DNA from: Lentinula raphanica
Lineage: Eukaryota > Basidiomycota > Agaricomycetes > Agaricales > Omphalotaceae
Direction of reading: 5' to 3'
NCBI GenBank assembly: GCA_027919835.1
Contig: JANVFP010000052.1
Location: 62,001 to 126,000 of the forward strand
DNA length: 64,000 bases
Made by a program: the position numbers and the translations under genes. The notes below the pieces were generated by a model that searched no databases, was not told where the DNA came from, and saw only the letters and a list, made by a program, of their open reading frames with translations. Below, piece by piece: positions 1 through 10,530 of this stretch. How positions within the stretch are numbered: position 1 is the stretch's first letter; every line of letters begins with the position of its first letter.

Positions 1-12
1 TAAAATATTATA

Positions 13-559
13 ACACTGCAGGGATGAGCCCGTATTCTCGTCCCGAAAAGTGTGTGATTATGCTGAGAAAATGTACAAAATTCCACTGATTGTGACAAGT
101 AGAATATTTTAAAAAATGCCAGAATAGCCAGTAGAGCAATTAGCTAAGAAAAATCTGGGAATATTTCAAATATTCCACAATTTATCCCACCTTGATAATT
201 AAGAATTTTGCTCAAATATTCACTATGGGAATGTGTCACAGTATTCTCCCAATAATCTCCCCCAGGATATGGGGTATTCAGGATATTCTCACACAGGCTA
301 TCCTGGATTGACCATATTTGATGGGAAAATATTGTGACACATTCCTGTAATGAATATTTGAGGAAAATTTTCAATTATGAATGTGGGATTAAATGTAGAC
401 TATTTGGAATATTCCCCAACTTTTCTCAGATAATTGTCCTGCCAGCTATTCTGACAATTTTTATAATATTCTACTTGTCACAATCAGTAGAAATTTGTAC
501 ATTTTCCCAGCATAATCACACACTTTCGGGACGAGAATACAGGCTCATCCCCGCAGTGT
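13..559. mobile_element. Foldback (palindromic) DNA element
   Basis: The two ends are inverted copies: the left end begins ACACTGCAGGGATGAG and the right end reads back as ACACTGCGGGGATGAG. The pairing continues inward, with mismatches, to about position 245 on the left and 325 on the right, so the whole unit can fold into one long hairpin. The two short reading frames on opposite strands inside it are mirror images, which confirms the inverted repeat. TTATA-like sequence lies outside both ends, which would suit a TA target site. No transposase is present, so it is non-autonomous. The superfamily is not certain. Confidence 0.8.
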
Positions 560-1159
560 ATAACTCACAGTTGTCAATAATATAGGTGGTCACATGACCT
601 GCCACTGTAGACTGTGTACAATCAAAAAGAACTTCCCCAGGTCAAAATCTGAATATAACTATAATAATATATACTATATACATTGTTGTCTATTATATTT
701 GTTAACATTACACATATATAATGGCTGTAATAATATATTATGATACATATAATCAGAATGTGTTCCGAAATTAATAGTTATCAAGTTCAAATACAGTATA
801 TCATAACATATGGGTGTTAGTAGATATAGTCAATATAAGAGCAATAGATAGAGTATCATATGATGAAGTAAAAGTGATTGAATAAGTTTTTGAATCATTT
901 GAACTCATTAAAGAGCTTTGGAAAATCTTTGAAAGATATCTAAATATCTCTGGAAGACTCTCAGAGATTCTCAGAGATATTCAAAGATTTCTAAAGATAT
1001 TCAAAGATATTCAAAGATATCCAAAGAAATTCAGAGATTTTGAAAGACATTCAAGTCAGGAGACACCAAAGACACTGAAGACTCTAGAGACCCCAGGCAA
1101 TCTGGAATTCTTTGAGATCTATGTTGGGTAGCCCTGAGCACAGAACATTTTTGCTGATG
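560..1159. other. AT-rich repeat stretch ending in a degenerate CATCAGG-type MITE
   Basis: No gene is seen here. Positions 599-650 resemble 49801-49850 (both contain GTGTACAATCAAAAA or a close variant, then a GGTCAAAA stretch), so the block belongs to a dispersed repeat. From about 890 to 1060 there are many degenerate CAAAGATATTC units. The right edge, TTTTTGCTGATG at 1148-1159, matches the terminal sequence of the CATCAGG MITE family found elsewhere in the window. The left end of this copy cannot be placed. Confidence 0.5.
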
Positions 1160-1277
1160 TGATTGATACCAGGATCAGAATATTCTTGATGATGTTCACC
1201 TATATTAACTGCAGTGAAAAGCTATTGGTGATCCCAGATCCATATTTGAGGTATTCAACATACCCATGTTTTCAGTT

Positions 1278-1501
1278 CATCAGGAAAAATACCCTCAGCC
1301 CAGAGAGCCTAGAGACACCCCCAAAAGCCCAGGCTTCCCAGAGATACTCAAAGATTTCCAAAGATTTTCAAAGCAACTTAGGTAAGCCTGAAGACACTAG
1401 GTCGACTTGAAATAATTTCAAAGTTTTTAAGCTGCCTGGGATTTTGGGGGTGTCTCCAGGCAATTCTGGGCAACCTGGGCCTAGATATATTTTTCCTAAT
1501 G
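1278..1501. mobile_element. CATCAGG-family MITE, copy 1
   Basis: It starts CATCAGGAAAAAT and ends with ATTTTTCCTAATG, and both sub-ends carry the GACACCCCCAAAA / TTTTGGGGGTGTC box. The matching, uninterrupted arm near 4300-4325 shows the empty site: it reads TAGTGTTC where this copy has CAGTT, then the element, then TGTTC. The insertion therefore duplicated 2 bp (TG, one copy now TT). It carries no reading frame of its own. Confidence 0.8.
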
Positions 1502-1957
1502 TGTTCATTCTATAGCTAGATATTCAAATGGGAGGTGTGTTGCAGGATAATGGGGACCAAGTGTAAGTTATTGATCTTGCAGCATGCTTATATACTCCAA
1601 TACTTCTAAGTTCCCATAGATCTTGGGAATTGAGAGTACTTGTGCCCTAAGTCCTGACAGGTTCTGATGACATGTGACAGTGGATAGCAGTTAGAACTGA
1701 CAGAAGCATTGAAAGTCAGGAGAAAGATTAAAGGGCCAGTTCGGTTGCACACTGATTTTTACTAGAGCATGATATTTTGCCCATATATAGTAGTAATAGT
1801 CATAACCACATCTGTCATTATATTTCTTGCTAGTAATATCACAACTGCAAAAAACCCTGCATGTTCAGAAACATTTTCCCATAAGCGCTATTGTTGCCGT
1901 GACAAGCACCTATGCAGTCTCTCATTTCTTTCTGCACATTCATTCTCTTGTCTGTTA

Positions 1958-2086
1958 ATGGCAGCAGTTGAAGACTCTCCTGAAAAGGAACAATGGACTC
2001 CAGATATTGATCAATTCATTCTATTATATACTGAGCACATCAAGAAGGACTCGGAGAGCAAAGTCCGGAGTATATACAGCATTGCA
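1958..2086 (+). pseudogene. Myb/SANT-like domain fragment, left copy
   Basis: It encodes MAAVEDSPEK followed by a W-T-P-D-I-D-Q-F stretch and then HIKK, resembling the start of a Myb/SANT-like DNA-binding domain of the kind found in transposon proteins. The fragment stops where MITE copy 2 enters at 2087. The paralogous copy at 2815-3051 (minus) continues through the motif ending FTVKQLKDHF. No complete gene can be assembled, so this is a relic. Confidence 0.45.
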
Positions 2087-2488
2087 CATCAGGAAAAACA
2101 CCTTCAGCCCAGAGAGCCTAGAGACACCTCCAAAAGCCCAGGCTTCCCAGAGATACTCAAAGATTTCCAAAGATTTTCAAGACAACTCAAGTAGGCCTAA
2201 AGACACTAGGTCGACTTGAAATAATCTCAAAGTCTTTAAACTGCCTGGGATTTTGGGGGTGTCTCCATGTAGGGGACCGGACCACTGCGGTTTCCATCCC
2301 AGCTGAACTAGGGTAACAAGGACCTAGAAGTGGGGGATTGGGCTGTATACTGTGACAGATGGTTAATAAAATGGGACAGGTAGTCCAACGGTTTGCTGCG
2401 TGCAATTCCAGCATGTTTCATTTTAGTCAGCATCATTACACTCTAGGCTATTCTAGGCAACCTGAACCTAGATATATTTTTCCTGATG
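2087..2488. mobile_element. CATCAGG-family MITE, copy 2, with an inner insertion
   Basis: The left end is CATCAGGAAAAAC and the right end TTTTTCCTGATG. The body closely resembles copy 1 up to the GGGGGTGTCTCCA box at 2255-2267, where a 173-bp solo-LTR-like insert begins. The body then resumes at about 2446. It interrupts a SANT-like coding fragment after a CA dinucleotide. The expected CA is not present on the right flank (TT), so the right side may have been rearranged. Confidence 0.7.
2268..2440. mobile_element. Short solo LTR-like insert inside MITE copy 2
   Basis: The insert begins TGTAGGGG and ends CATTACA, giving the TG...CA ends of an LTR. It is flanked by CTCCA on the left and CTCTA on the right, a 5-bp target duplication with one mismatch. 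At 173 bp it has the size of a TRIM/SMART-type LTR. No second copy is visible in the window, so the family is unverified. Confidence 0.5.
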
Positions 2489-2572
2489 TTGAGCAGCAGA
2501 TGAAGCCATTGGTATAACAAAGCCTAGAGCAGTTAGCTAAAAAGAGTAATCATTGAATAGCTATTTGAGGGA

Positions 2573-2814
2573 CATCAGGAAAAATATTCTCATCTCTAGA
2601 GTCCCCAGAGATACCCCCCAATTCCTAGGCTGCCCAGAGATTTTTGTGAACTTTCAAAGATCATAAAATATCCTAGAGATTCTGAAAGTACCTGAAAGCA
2701 TCCAGAGAAATTTCAGAAGCCTCAAAGAACTCAGATACTCTAGGCTCTCTGAGACTACCTAGGAATTGGGGGGTATCTCTGGGTACTCTAGAGATGAGAA
2801 TATTTTTCCTGATG
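2573..2814. mobile_element. CATCAGG-family MITE, copy 3
   Basis: Terminal inverted repeats CATCAGGAAAAATATTCTCA and its complement are about 45 bp long and include the box CCCAGAGATACCCCCCAATT. The element is flanked by GA on both sides (2571-2572 and 2815-2816), a 2-bp target duplication. The middle holds short CTTTGAAA / TTTCAAAG oligomers in both orientations. No coding capacity. Confidence 0.85.
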
Positions 2815-3051
2815 GAATAGAATAAAAATACATACAGATTTGAAATGGTCCTTCAATTGCTTAACTGTGAAAGAGTGATGGCCTTGTGAGACCAGCTCAG
2901 CACTGAGACCTTTCCATTCTAGTGCAATGCTGTATACACTCTGGACTTTGCTCTTCTCCTTCTTGATGTGCTCAGTATATAATAGAATGAATTGATCAAT
3001 ATTCGGAGTCCATAGTTCAGGCTTCTCAGGAGAGTCTTCAACTGCTGCCAT
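2815..3051 (-). pseudogene. Myb/SANT-like domain fragment, right copy
   Basis: On the minus strand from 3051 the frame encodes MAAVEDSPEK, then LWTPNIDQFILLY, and ends with FTVKQLKDHFKSV. This spacing of aromatic residues and the final FTVKQLK..F motif resemble the Myb/SANT-like fold used by PIF/Harbinger-type transposons and related proteins. It is a paralogue of 1958-2086. MITE copy 3 abuts its 3' end and an 800-bp element sits 45 bp upstream. No catalytic domain is linked, so it is treated as a relic. Confidence 0.45.
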
Positions 3052-3095
3052 TAACAGACAAAAGAATGAATGTGCAGAAAGAAATGAGAGGCTGA

Positions 3096-3895
3096 CACCG
3101 CGGGCAAATTGAAGGGCACCATCGCGTGTGGTGCCTTCATGGCACCTTTCCTGTACCACAATGGGCACCTTATTGCCTCTGGGAGGTGATCAAGCGCCCT
3201 AAGTTCAAGGCGCTACTTCTAGTTTACCTACCATCCTCAAGTGACTACAGATGTGAAAGCAGAAATTGATTATTTGTGCTTGAAGAACATGTCATGAACA
3301 ATTCACTTAGCTTATATAGACAGCTATTACTACTATGATATGCACAGAAAAAAAGTGTTGGTACTTAATTTCTTGTACAAAAATCCAAGTTTGAGAATAT
3401 CTACCTCTGAGTTATATGGTATTATATGTCAAACTGCACTCCTCGATTCAATGACAATGAAAAACTAAGTGTTAGTGGTGGGGTCTCCATGGTGCCAACC
3501 AAAAATTCTTGAGGGACTATATGCAGCAGTGTCTCTTTACACAACTGTACTGTTGAAGTCAGACAACAAGAGTGAGCCAAAGTAAGCATAATCAGTCTAC
3601 TGCAGCAATATATACCAAGAGATTGCAGGCATTCTAGGATGTAATTTCAAAGAATTGTTTGCTTGTTGGAGGCACACTCATCATGGCCTCATACCATTAT
3701 GACACAAAAACAATGACGATCATTAGATAATCTATGAGGTGCCCATTGTTTTGATTGTAGAAATGAACAACAGTGACATACATGCAAGTCCAGTATGAGT
3801 GGCTCAAAAGCCATGATGCAATGTGCCCGGTATGGTACAGGAAAGGTGCCATTAAGGCACCTTTTGCAATGGTGCCCTTCAATTTGCCTGCGGTG
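3096..3895. mobile_element. 800-bp non-autonomous DNA element with 3-bp target duplication
   Basis: The ends are inverted repeats of about 80 bp: CACCGCGGGCAAATTGAAGG on the left, and its complement with few changes on the right. TGA flanks both sides (3093-3095 and 3896-3898). The duplicated left arm near 1905-1925 shows the corresponding site without the insert. The interior has no transposase frame. The 3-bp duplication and CAC start would fit a CACTA-like or Harbinger-like element, but this is inference. Confidence 0.7.
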
Positions 3896-4215
3896 TGAAT
3901 AGGCGCTTGTCATGGTGACAATAGCGCTTATGGGTGTTTCTGAACATGCAGGCCTGTTTTTTGCAGTTGTGATATTACTAGCAAGAAATATAATGACAGA
4001 TGTGGTTATGACTATTACTACTATATATGGGCAACATATCATGCTCTAGTAAAAACCGGCATGCAACCAGACTGGCCCTTTAATCTTCTCCCGACTTTCA
4101 ATGCTTCTGTCAGTTCTAACTGCTATCCACTGTCGCATGTCATCAGAACCTGTCAGGACTTAGGGCACAAGTACTCTCAATTCCCAAAATCTATAGGAAC
4201 ATAGAAGTATTGGAG

Positions 4216-4223
4216 TATATAAG
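4216..4223 (+). promoter_or_regulatory. TATA box candidate of ankyrin gene 1
   Basis: TATATAAG lies 107 bp upstream of the proposed start codon at 4330. The same motif is kept in the inverted duplicate at about 1578-1586. Distance and sequence suit a fungal core promoter, but the transcription start is not known. Confidence 0.4.
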
Positions 4224-4329
4224 CATGCTGCTAGATCAATGACTTACACTTGGTCCCCATTATCTTGCAACACACCTCCCATTTGAATATCTAGCTATAG
4301 AATGAACACTAAAAACATGGGTATGTAGA

Positions 4330-7300
4330 ATGCCTCAAATACAGATTTGGGATCACCAATATCTTTTCACTGCAGTTAATATAGGTGAACATCATCAAGA
4401 ATATTCTGATCCTGGTATCAATCAAAGTCATGAAGAAGCACCTGAATCAGGACCTACTTCCATACCTGCTAGTGGTAAGTTATGTTACTTTCAGCTTACC
4501 TTCTTGAACCAATCACCTCCCCTGCAAATTTGAAATATAACCTCAAGGACAATCTAAATCTAGTATCAAGAAAGGATATTTCCTCAATTCTTCTTATCAT
4601 CCATTATTCACTGGTAGTGGTAGGCTACTTTCTAATAAGTTTCTATCAAAAACATTCACCAATTTTTTTCAGCAGGCCGAACTTATGACTATGAAGAAAA
4701 ATATACTCCTGATCCTCTGGGTGAAGAGTTGAAAGACAATGCCCGTGTCTGGAAAGTATATTTAGATGAAGCAGGAATACAGGATCATGAAATGATAACA
4801 GGCTTCAAAGATACAATTGATGCACTTTTAGTCTTTGTATGTTCTCTTTTATTAACAAGTTGTTTTGTTAATTAACTAACTATAAAATCTGCTATAGGCT
4901 GCACTGTTTTCTGCAGTTGTGACATCTTTTGTTATTTCTGCAATATCTTCCCTCCAGCCTGATTTTGGAGAAATTACTGCAGTTCTGTTAATTGAGCAAG
5001 TGAATTTGCTTCGAGCTGCAGGAAATGTAACAACAATCAAGTCTATTCCTAGATCAATTGTGGACTTTCAAGAAGTATCTCCTGGAACAAATGACCTTTG
5101 GATAAATGGTCTATTCTTTGCAAGTCTAGCCCTGTCTCTTGCTACTGCACTTTTATCTGTTCTTGTCAAGCAATGGCTTCAGACATATGAAGTTTTGCCT
5201 TCTGGCAATGCAAAAGAAAGGGCTATGATTCGTCATTTCAAATATACAGGATTAATCGAGTGGAAAGTTCCTGAAATTATTGGAATATTACCACTCATCC
5301 TCCATATATCTTTGGGCTTATTCCTAATTGGCTTCTCCTTATATGTATCTGAGCTACATAGCACTCTTTCCTGGATTGTAATTCTTGTCACAAGCATTGC
5401 ATTTACTATTTATTCGGGAAGCATCATTTTACCCCCTATTTGGCTTGACTGCCCATACAAAATTCCAATACTTTTTATTCCAGGCAGTTATATGAATTAT
5501 CTATTTGACATCTTTGTGTGGTATCTGAAATGGGTCAACATCAAATTCTGGAACTTAGAATGGCATGTAGAGTTTCCTTCCTTTCAATCAAGAACTCTGA
5601 AGGCTACTGAAGTTGAGTATTTCAAAAGTGATAATATGCAGAATTTAATTCTAGCCAGTATTTTGAGTTGGTTGTGTTTATTTACATCAAATCAATCAAT
5701 TCAAAGGGTAGTAGCTCAGGCCTTTCATGGAGTGTTGCAGAATTATATTGATAATGTGAAGAATGATAAATTTAACACAGGAAGAAAAAATATTCAAATA
5801 TATATAGAAAAGCTTCAAGATTACCTTCATTCTCTTCAGACTATTGTATGGAACAACTTTAGTAAAATAACAAATACAAATATAAGTATCTGGGAAAATA
5901 TAATCCAAAAATGGTGGGAAATAGCAAGTGAAAGCCATAGTTGGTTAAAGCCATTGGACCGGGATTTAGGACAAATTTGTTTTAAGAATGTTTTTCAGAA
6001 TGGCAATCCTCTCTTGCTTGCAAAAGTCATGGAATCACATATTATTAGAGGAACTCCACTGAATAGGGGAGTTGTAAGAGAAGAATTTGTAATAGCAATA
6101 GTTGATGCAACCTTAGAAGAAGACAGCAGCTGGGAAGTGATAGAATCATTGATTACACATAGTGCTGATTTAAAAATTGCAAACCATCTTTATACTAGCT
6201 GTTTATATAAAGCATCATTGGGTGGCAAATTGAAAATTGTCAAAGCAGTTATTGCAAATGGTGCAGATATAAATGCTAAAAGAGGTGTATATGGTTTTGC
6301 ATTACAAGCAGCTGCATACTATGATAGCTTGGAGATTGTATCATTTCTGATTCAAAAAGGTGCAAATATCAATGCTCAAGGAGGAAGATATAGCACAGCA
6401 TTACAAGCTGCTGCCTGCAAGGGCAACATAGATATTGTGACATACTTAGCTCAGAAAGGTGCAAATATTAATTTAACAGGAGGAAAATATGGTACAGCAT
6501 TGCAAGCAGCTGCATGCCAGCAGAGATTAGAAATTGTGGAATTCTTGATTCAAAAAGGTGCAGATATTGGTATTCAGGGAGGTGAATATGATACTGCATT
6601 GCAAGCAGCTGCATGTTGGAATAATTTAGAAATTATGATATCCTTAATAAAAAAAGGCGCAGATGTTGATATTCAAGGAGGGAAATATGGCACTGCATTG
6701 CAAGCAGCTGCATACCAGGGAAATCTAGAAATTGTGACATTATTATTAAATGAAGGTGCAGATGCTAATATTCAAGGAGGTAAATATAGCACTGCATTGC
6801 AAGCAGCTGCTTATAAAGGAGATCTTGAAATTGTAACACTTTTAGTGGTGAAAAATGCAGAAATCAATGTTCAAGGGGGAAAATATGGCACTGCATTGCA
6901 AGCAGCTGCAATTGGAAACAACATGAAGATTGTCACATTCTTAGTTGAAAATGGTGCAAATGTTAATCTTCAAGGAGGTGAATTTAACACTGCATTGCAA
7001 TCAGCTGCATATAAAGGCAACTTGGATATTGTGACATTTCTAATAAGGAACAATGCAGATATTAATGCTATAGGAGGTAGATATGGTACTGCATTGCAAG
7101 CAGCTACAGATGGGAGCAATATAGATATTATAACATTTTTAATTGAAAATGGTGCAGATGTGAATGCACAAGGTGGGATATTCAATACAGCATTGCAGGC
7201 AGCTGCATACTGGGAAAGCTTGCCTATGGTAACTTTCTTGATCAAAAAAGGTGCAAATGTCAACAGTCAAGGAGGTAAATATGGTACTGCATTGCAAGCT

Positions 7301-8164
7301 GCTGCACGTGTAGGAAATCTACCTATTGTAGTGTTTTTATTTGAGAAAGGTGCAAATGTTGATATGCAAGGAGGTGAATATGGTACTGCTTTGCAAGCAG
7401 CTGCATATTGGGAGAACTTAGACATTGTAACATTTTTGGTTCTAAGAGGAGCAGATATCAATGTCCAAGGAGGTAAATATGGCACTGCATTGCAAGCAGC
7501 TACAGATAGAAGCAACTTGAGCATTATAAAATTTCTAGTAGGAAAAAATGCAGATATTAATGCTCAAGGAGGTGAATATGGCACTGCATTACAAGCAGCT
7601 GTATATAGAAATAATATAGACATTGTAAAATTTTTTGTCCAGAAAGGTGCAGATGTGAATAGAAAGATAGGTAATTATGGTACTGCACTGCAAATAGCTG
7701 CCTACTTGGGTAATCTGAATATTGTGACATTCCTAATTAATGAAGGTGCTGATGTCAATGCTTGCAGTGGTGAATATAATACTGCATTACAAGCTGCTGC
7801 ATATAAGGGCAATTTGGATATAGTAATATTTCTCATTAGCAAGCATGCAATTGTAAATACTCAAGGAGGTAAATATGGTAATGCATTACAGGCAGCAGTT
7901 TATATGGATCAGTGGGAAATTGTATTATACTTGGTTATGCATGGTTTAGATATCAATATTCAAGGAGGTGAATATGGTACTGCATTACAGGCTGCTGCAT
8001 ATATGGGCCATTCAAAACTTGTGACATTCTTGGTTGAAAAGGGTGCAGATGTCAATTCTCAAGGAGGAAAATATGGGACTGCACTACAAGCTGCTGCATA
8101 TCAAGGCCACTTAGACATTGTAACATTTCTAGAGCAGAATGGTAGTATATATTATAAAGCATGA
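4330..8164 (+). CDS. DUF6535-ankyrin repeat membrane protein 1
   Basis: Proposed exons are 4330-4474, 4548-4613, 4673-4836 and 4898-8164, giving about 1213 residues. All junctions keep phase, and the model was built by alignment to the paralogue at 43625-46855. Residues about 80-300 match the DUF6535 pattern: TPDPLGEELKDNARVWKVY, then DTIDALLVF, AALFSAVVTSF, SSLQPDFGEITA, KQWLQTYE and WKVPEIIGILPL. They contain about four hydrophobic helices. A linker region follows to about residue 560. From there to the end come about 20 ankyrin units of 33 residues with consensus GGKYGTALQAAAYQGNLEIV. The repeats are strikingly alike. No NB-ARC or kinase domain is present. The protein is probably membrane-anchored with a cytosolic repeat array. 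Its function is unknown; a recognition role is only a guess. The exon 2 acceptor is the least certain junction. Confidence 0.85.
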
Positions 8165-8613
8165 CATGCTTAATGCCACCCCACAACTTTCTCAAATATC
8201 ACCCAAGTATTTCAAGATTTTTCTCTCCTTTTTTCATATTGTTTCATATTTTTGAAGATTGATATTCTCTACAAATCTTTTTTCATTGTTGGCAGTAGTA
8301 AGGACCCTAGGTTGGGTTGGGTCTGTCAGCTTTTGAATTGGGTAAATTGGGTTGCCTTGTGAGTTTGGGCTGAGTCTGACTTAACCAACCTAATGATCTG
8401 ACTATTTACTTGACCTGCTCAACTTCTTACTTGAATAGAGTTCCTGGCTAGTGGTAATACTCAATTAAATATTGTATACAGTTATTTGTATATAAGGTTT
8501 TGAGTCAGTTGCCAGTGCAAGTAGCTAGCACCCAACCATGAAATATAAGACTTCCTTGAGGTATCAGTATGTAAAACAGAACAGTTATCATTCATATATG
8601 TAACACTTAGTTA
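8165..8613. other. Intergenic, 3' flank of ankyrin gene 1
   Basis: AT-rich sequence with no gene seen. It includes a GGGTTGGGTCTG-type stretch near 8310 that recurs loosely at about 9490 and 48160. Confidence 0.5.
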
Positions 8614-9379
8614 CTACAATTGTGGACAATCAAACCCCACAAAATTTATTACTGCTGAAATTTCATTTATATGGGAAAAATAAAACCGGAATCATCTTCA
8701 GCTCATCGAAAGACGTCCAAAAACAATTTTTCCAGAATTTTCCCATGACAAATCAGTCTTGCCAAATTCTTGGCCATTCAACGACTTTTTTAACATGGTT
8801 TTAGCCAGGTTTCAGCAGATCCAACCAGTATCAAAGCCTGGAAATACTATCACGAAACAGCTCTGTGCTGCTTTTGCTTTCATACAGTCCTTCTGCTACT
8901 TTCCCCTTCAATCCCTTTGTATATATGTACTCATGAATTGCTTTATAAAATTCAATGACTTGAAATAACTTATAAAGGCCATGTTCTGTCCTTTGTGGGC
9001 CTTTTTCACAACCTCAAACCATAAGAAGACGAGAGAACAACCCCAAAAAAACCTTGATCATGGTCAAGAGTAGCTTTCCCACAAGCAAATCTATTTTTTT
9101 CCAGCAGAACAGCTTGTTAAAATATGAATTTCTACATGAAATCCAACTCAGTCAATCAAAAGCAGTCGATTGCACACTTTTTTGGATTTTTCTGGGTTTT
9201 TTTTCACTACTGCCAAATTTTTGGAGGTCACCACATACCTATCTTGGGAACGGCTTGTCAGAAAATTCTCAAAATATTATCATAGCATTGTCCCATTGAG
9301 ATCTTTCAATTGCACACATAAGATTGGCCATACAAAAGTAGTCAATTTATTAGTGGGTTTTGATTGTCCACAACTGTAG
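8614..9379. mobile_element. Tc1/mariner-like non-autonomous element
   Basis: The left end CTACAATTGTGGACAATCAA and the right end, read in reverse, CTACAGTTGTGGACAATCAA form inverted repeats of about 40 bp, with weaker matching further inward. A TA precedes the left end; the right flank is TT, perhaps a mutated TA. CTACAGT-type ends and TA targets are typical of Tc1/mariner elements. The 766-bp interior carries only short, unrelated frames and no DDE/D transposase. Confidence 0.7.
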
Positions 9380-10239
9380 TTTTTCAGTCTGGCAAATTAT
9401 ATTTCCAGAGTTATACAAGCCACATAACCTGTAAATCCTATAACTATTACAACTTTACAAGAGAACAAGCCTGAGGCTGCCTTGTACGGGTGTTGGCTGG
9501 GTCCTGGGTTGGGATAGCTTCAGGAACACCTGACCTGACCCATGTGCTACACTACTAAGGCAAGGTATCCTCAGCTTTCAAGTGATGATAAAAAGCTGAG
9601 GAGTGAAAGAGGTGAAAAGAGTCTGCCTGACAAACCTTGATATTGAACTTGTCATCAAACTTGACCCAGTTAGCTGTGGTCCAGTGCTCAAACTAAGATG
9701 GCACAGTCACATACAGTCACATTTCTGTTACTGTATCATAGCTGTAACTCATTTCTGTGACATTCTGAAAGGGTCAGGATACCTCTGGGACTATCAAGTC
9801 TGGACTTCTCATGACTGAATATGCACAGCATTGGTTGGCACCGGTCCAATAAATTGTCCACTTTGAACTTCATCAAGATCAACATTAAGTGCAACATCAA
9901 CCTTTGCAAATTGCCAAATGAACTCTAACAAATGTACATAAATTCAATCTCCCAGACTCCAGTGTGGTGATCCAGACTGAAAATATTAGTCTAGATTTTT
10001 AGGGCTTTTCATTCAATATGAGGATTATGAAGTACAGAAAATGCAAGTTCTGCTTTGGAATTTCTAATGTACATAGTCTATAACTCAGATTTGGAGACTG
10101 CAGCCTGCTGTAAAACAGTCACTATCAAATGAGGTCCTATGGGAACAACTACATATGACTGGTTACCACTGGACCTGAACCTGCAGGACTGATGCTATGC
10201 ATGATTGGCATGCTTTTATGGCAGTTCAAACACATGGCT
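9380..10239. other. Intergenic, nothing recognisable
   Basis: No supported gene. The short frame at 9603-9818 has no recognisable domain or homologue in the window. The stretch ends at the 12-bp LINE target duplication at 10240-10251. Confidence 0.5.
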
Positions 10240-10530
10240 TTTGCATCCCATTTTTTTTTTTGTATCATAGTTTAAACACCTTTGTGCCGGAGCATATGGT
10301 AGTGTATAGTCTGCAATGTATGTACTCGTATCCCGCGTTTCGCATAAGTATAAGCTCATCCAACAATTGTCGTTCCCGTGAGGGATACATGACGCGAGTG
10401 CGTCTGACCAAAAGGTCAAAAGTATAATTGCCGTGAAGTCCATATACCATAAGGTATTAAAAGAGCCTGTAGGGTGAGATTAGTTGGTGGTGGTGGTAAG
10501 ATATCATCGGTCTTCTTTGCCCTCGTCCTC

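Larger units (their letters stand above)
1160..2086 (-). repeat. Left arm of an inverted duplication of the ankyrin gene 1 flank
   Basis: Read on the minus strand, 1160-1277 matches exon 1 and the start region of the DUF6535-ankyrin gene at 4317-4430. Positions 1502-1915 match the reverse complement of about 3900-4310. A further stretch to 2086 matches the reverse complement of 2930-3090. In this copy the exon-1 start codon reads ATA rather than ATG, so it cannot start translation. A 224-bp MITE (1278-1501) interrupts the arm. Confidence 0.75.
2815..4430 (+). repeat. Right arm of the inverted duplication upstream of ankyrin gene 1
   Basis: This arm contains the real promoter and exon 1 of the DUF6535-ankyrin gene at 4330, and is the inverted partner of 1160-2086. 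Removing the 800-bp insert at 3096-3895 restores continuous similarity to the left arm. The left arm carries its own MITE, so different insertions struck the two arms after duplication. Confidence 0.7.

Noticed and set aside
6240..8160. Regular about 99-bp direct repeats, CRISPR-like at first sight
   Set aside because: They are ankyrin codons in one open frame; units are coding and have no unique spacers.
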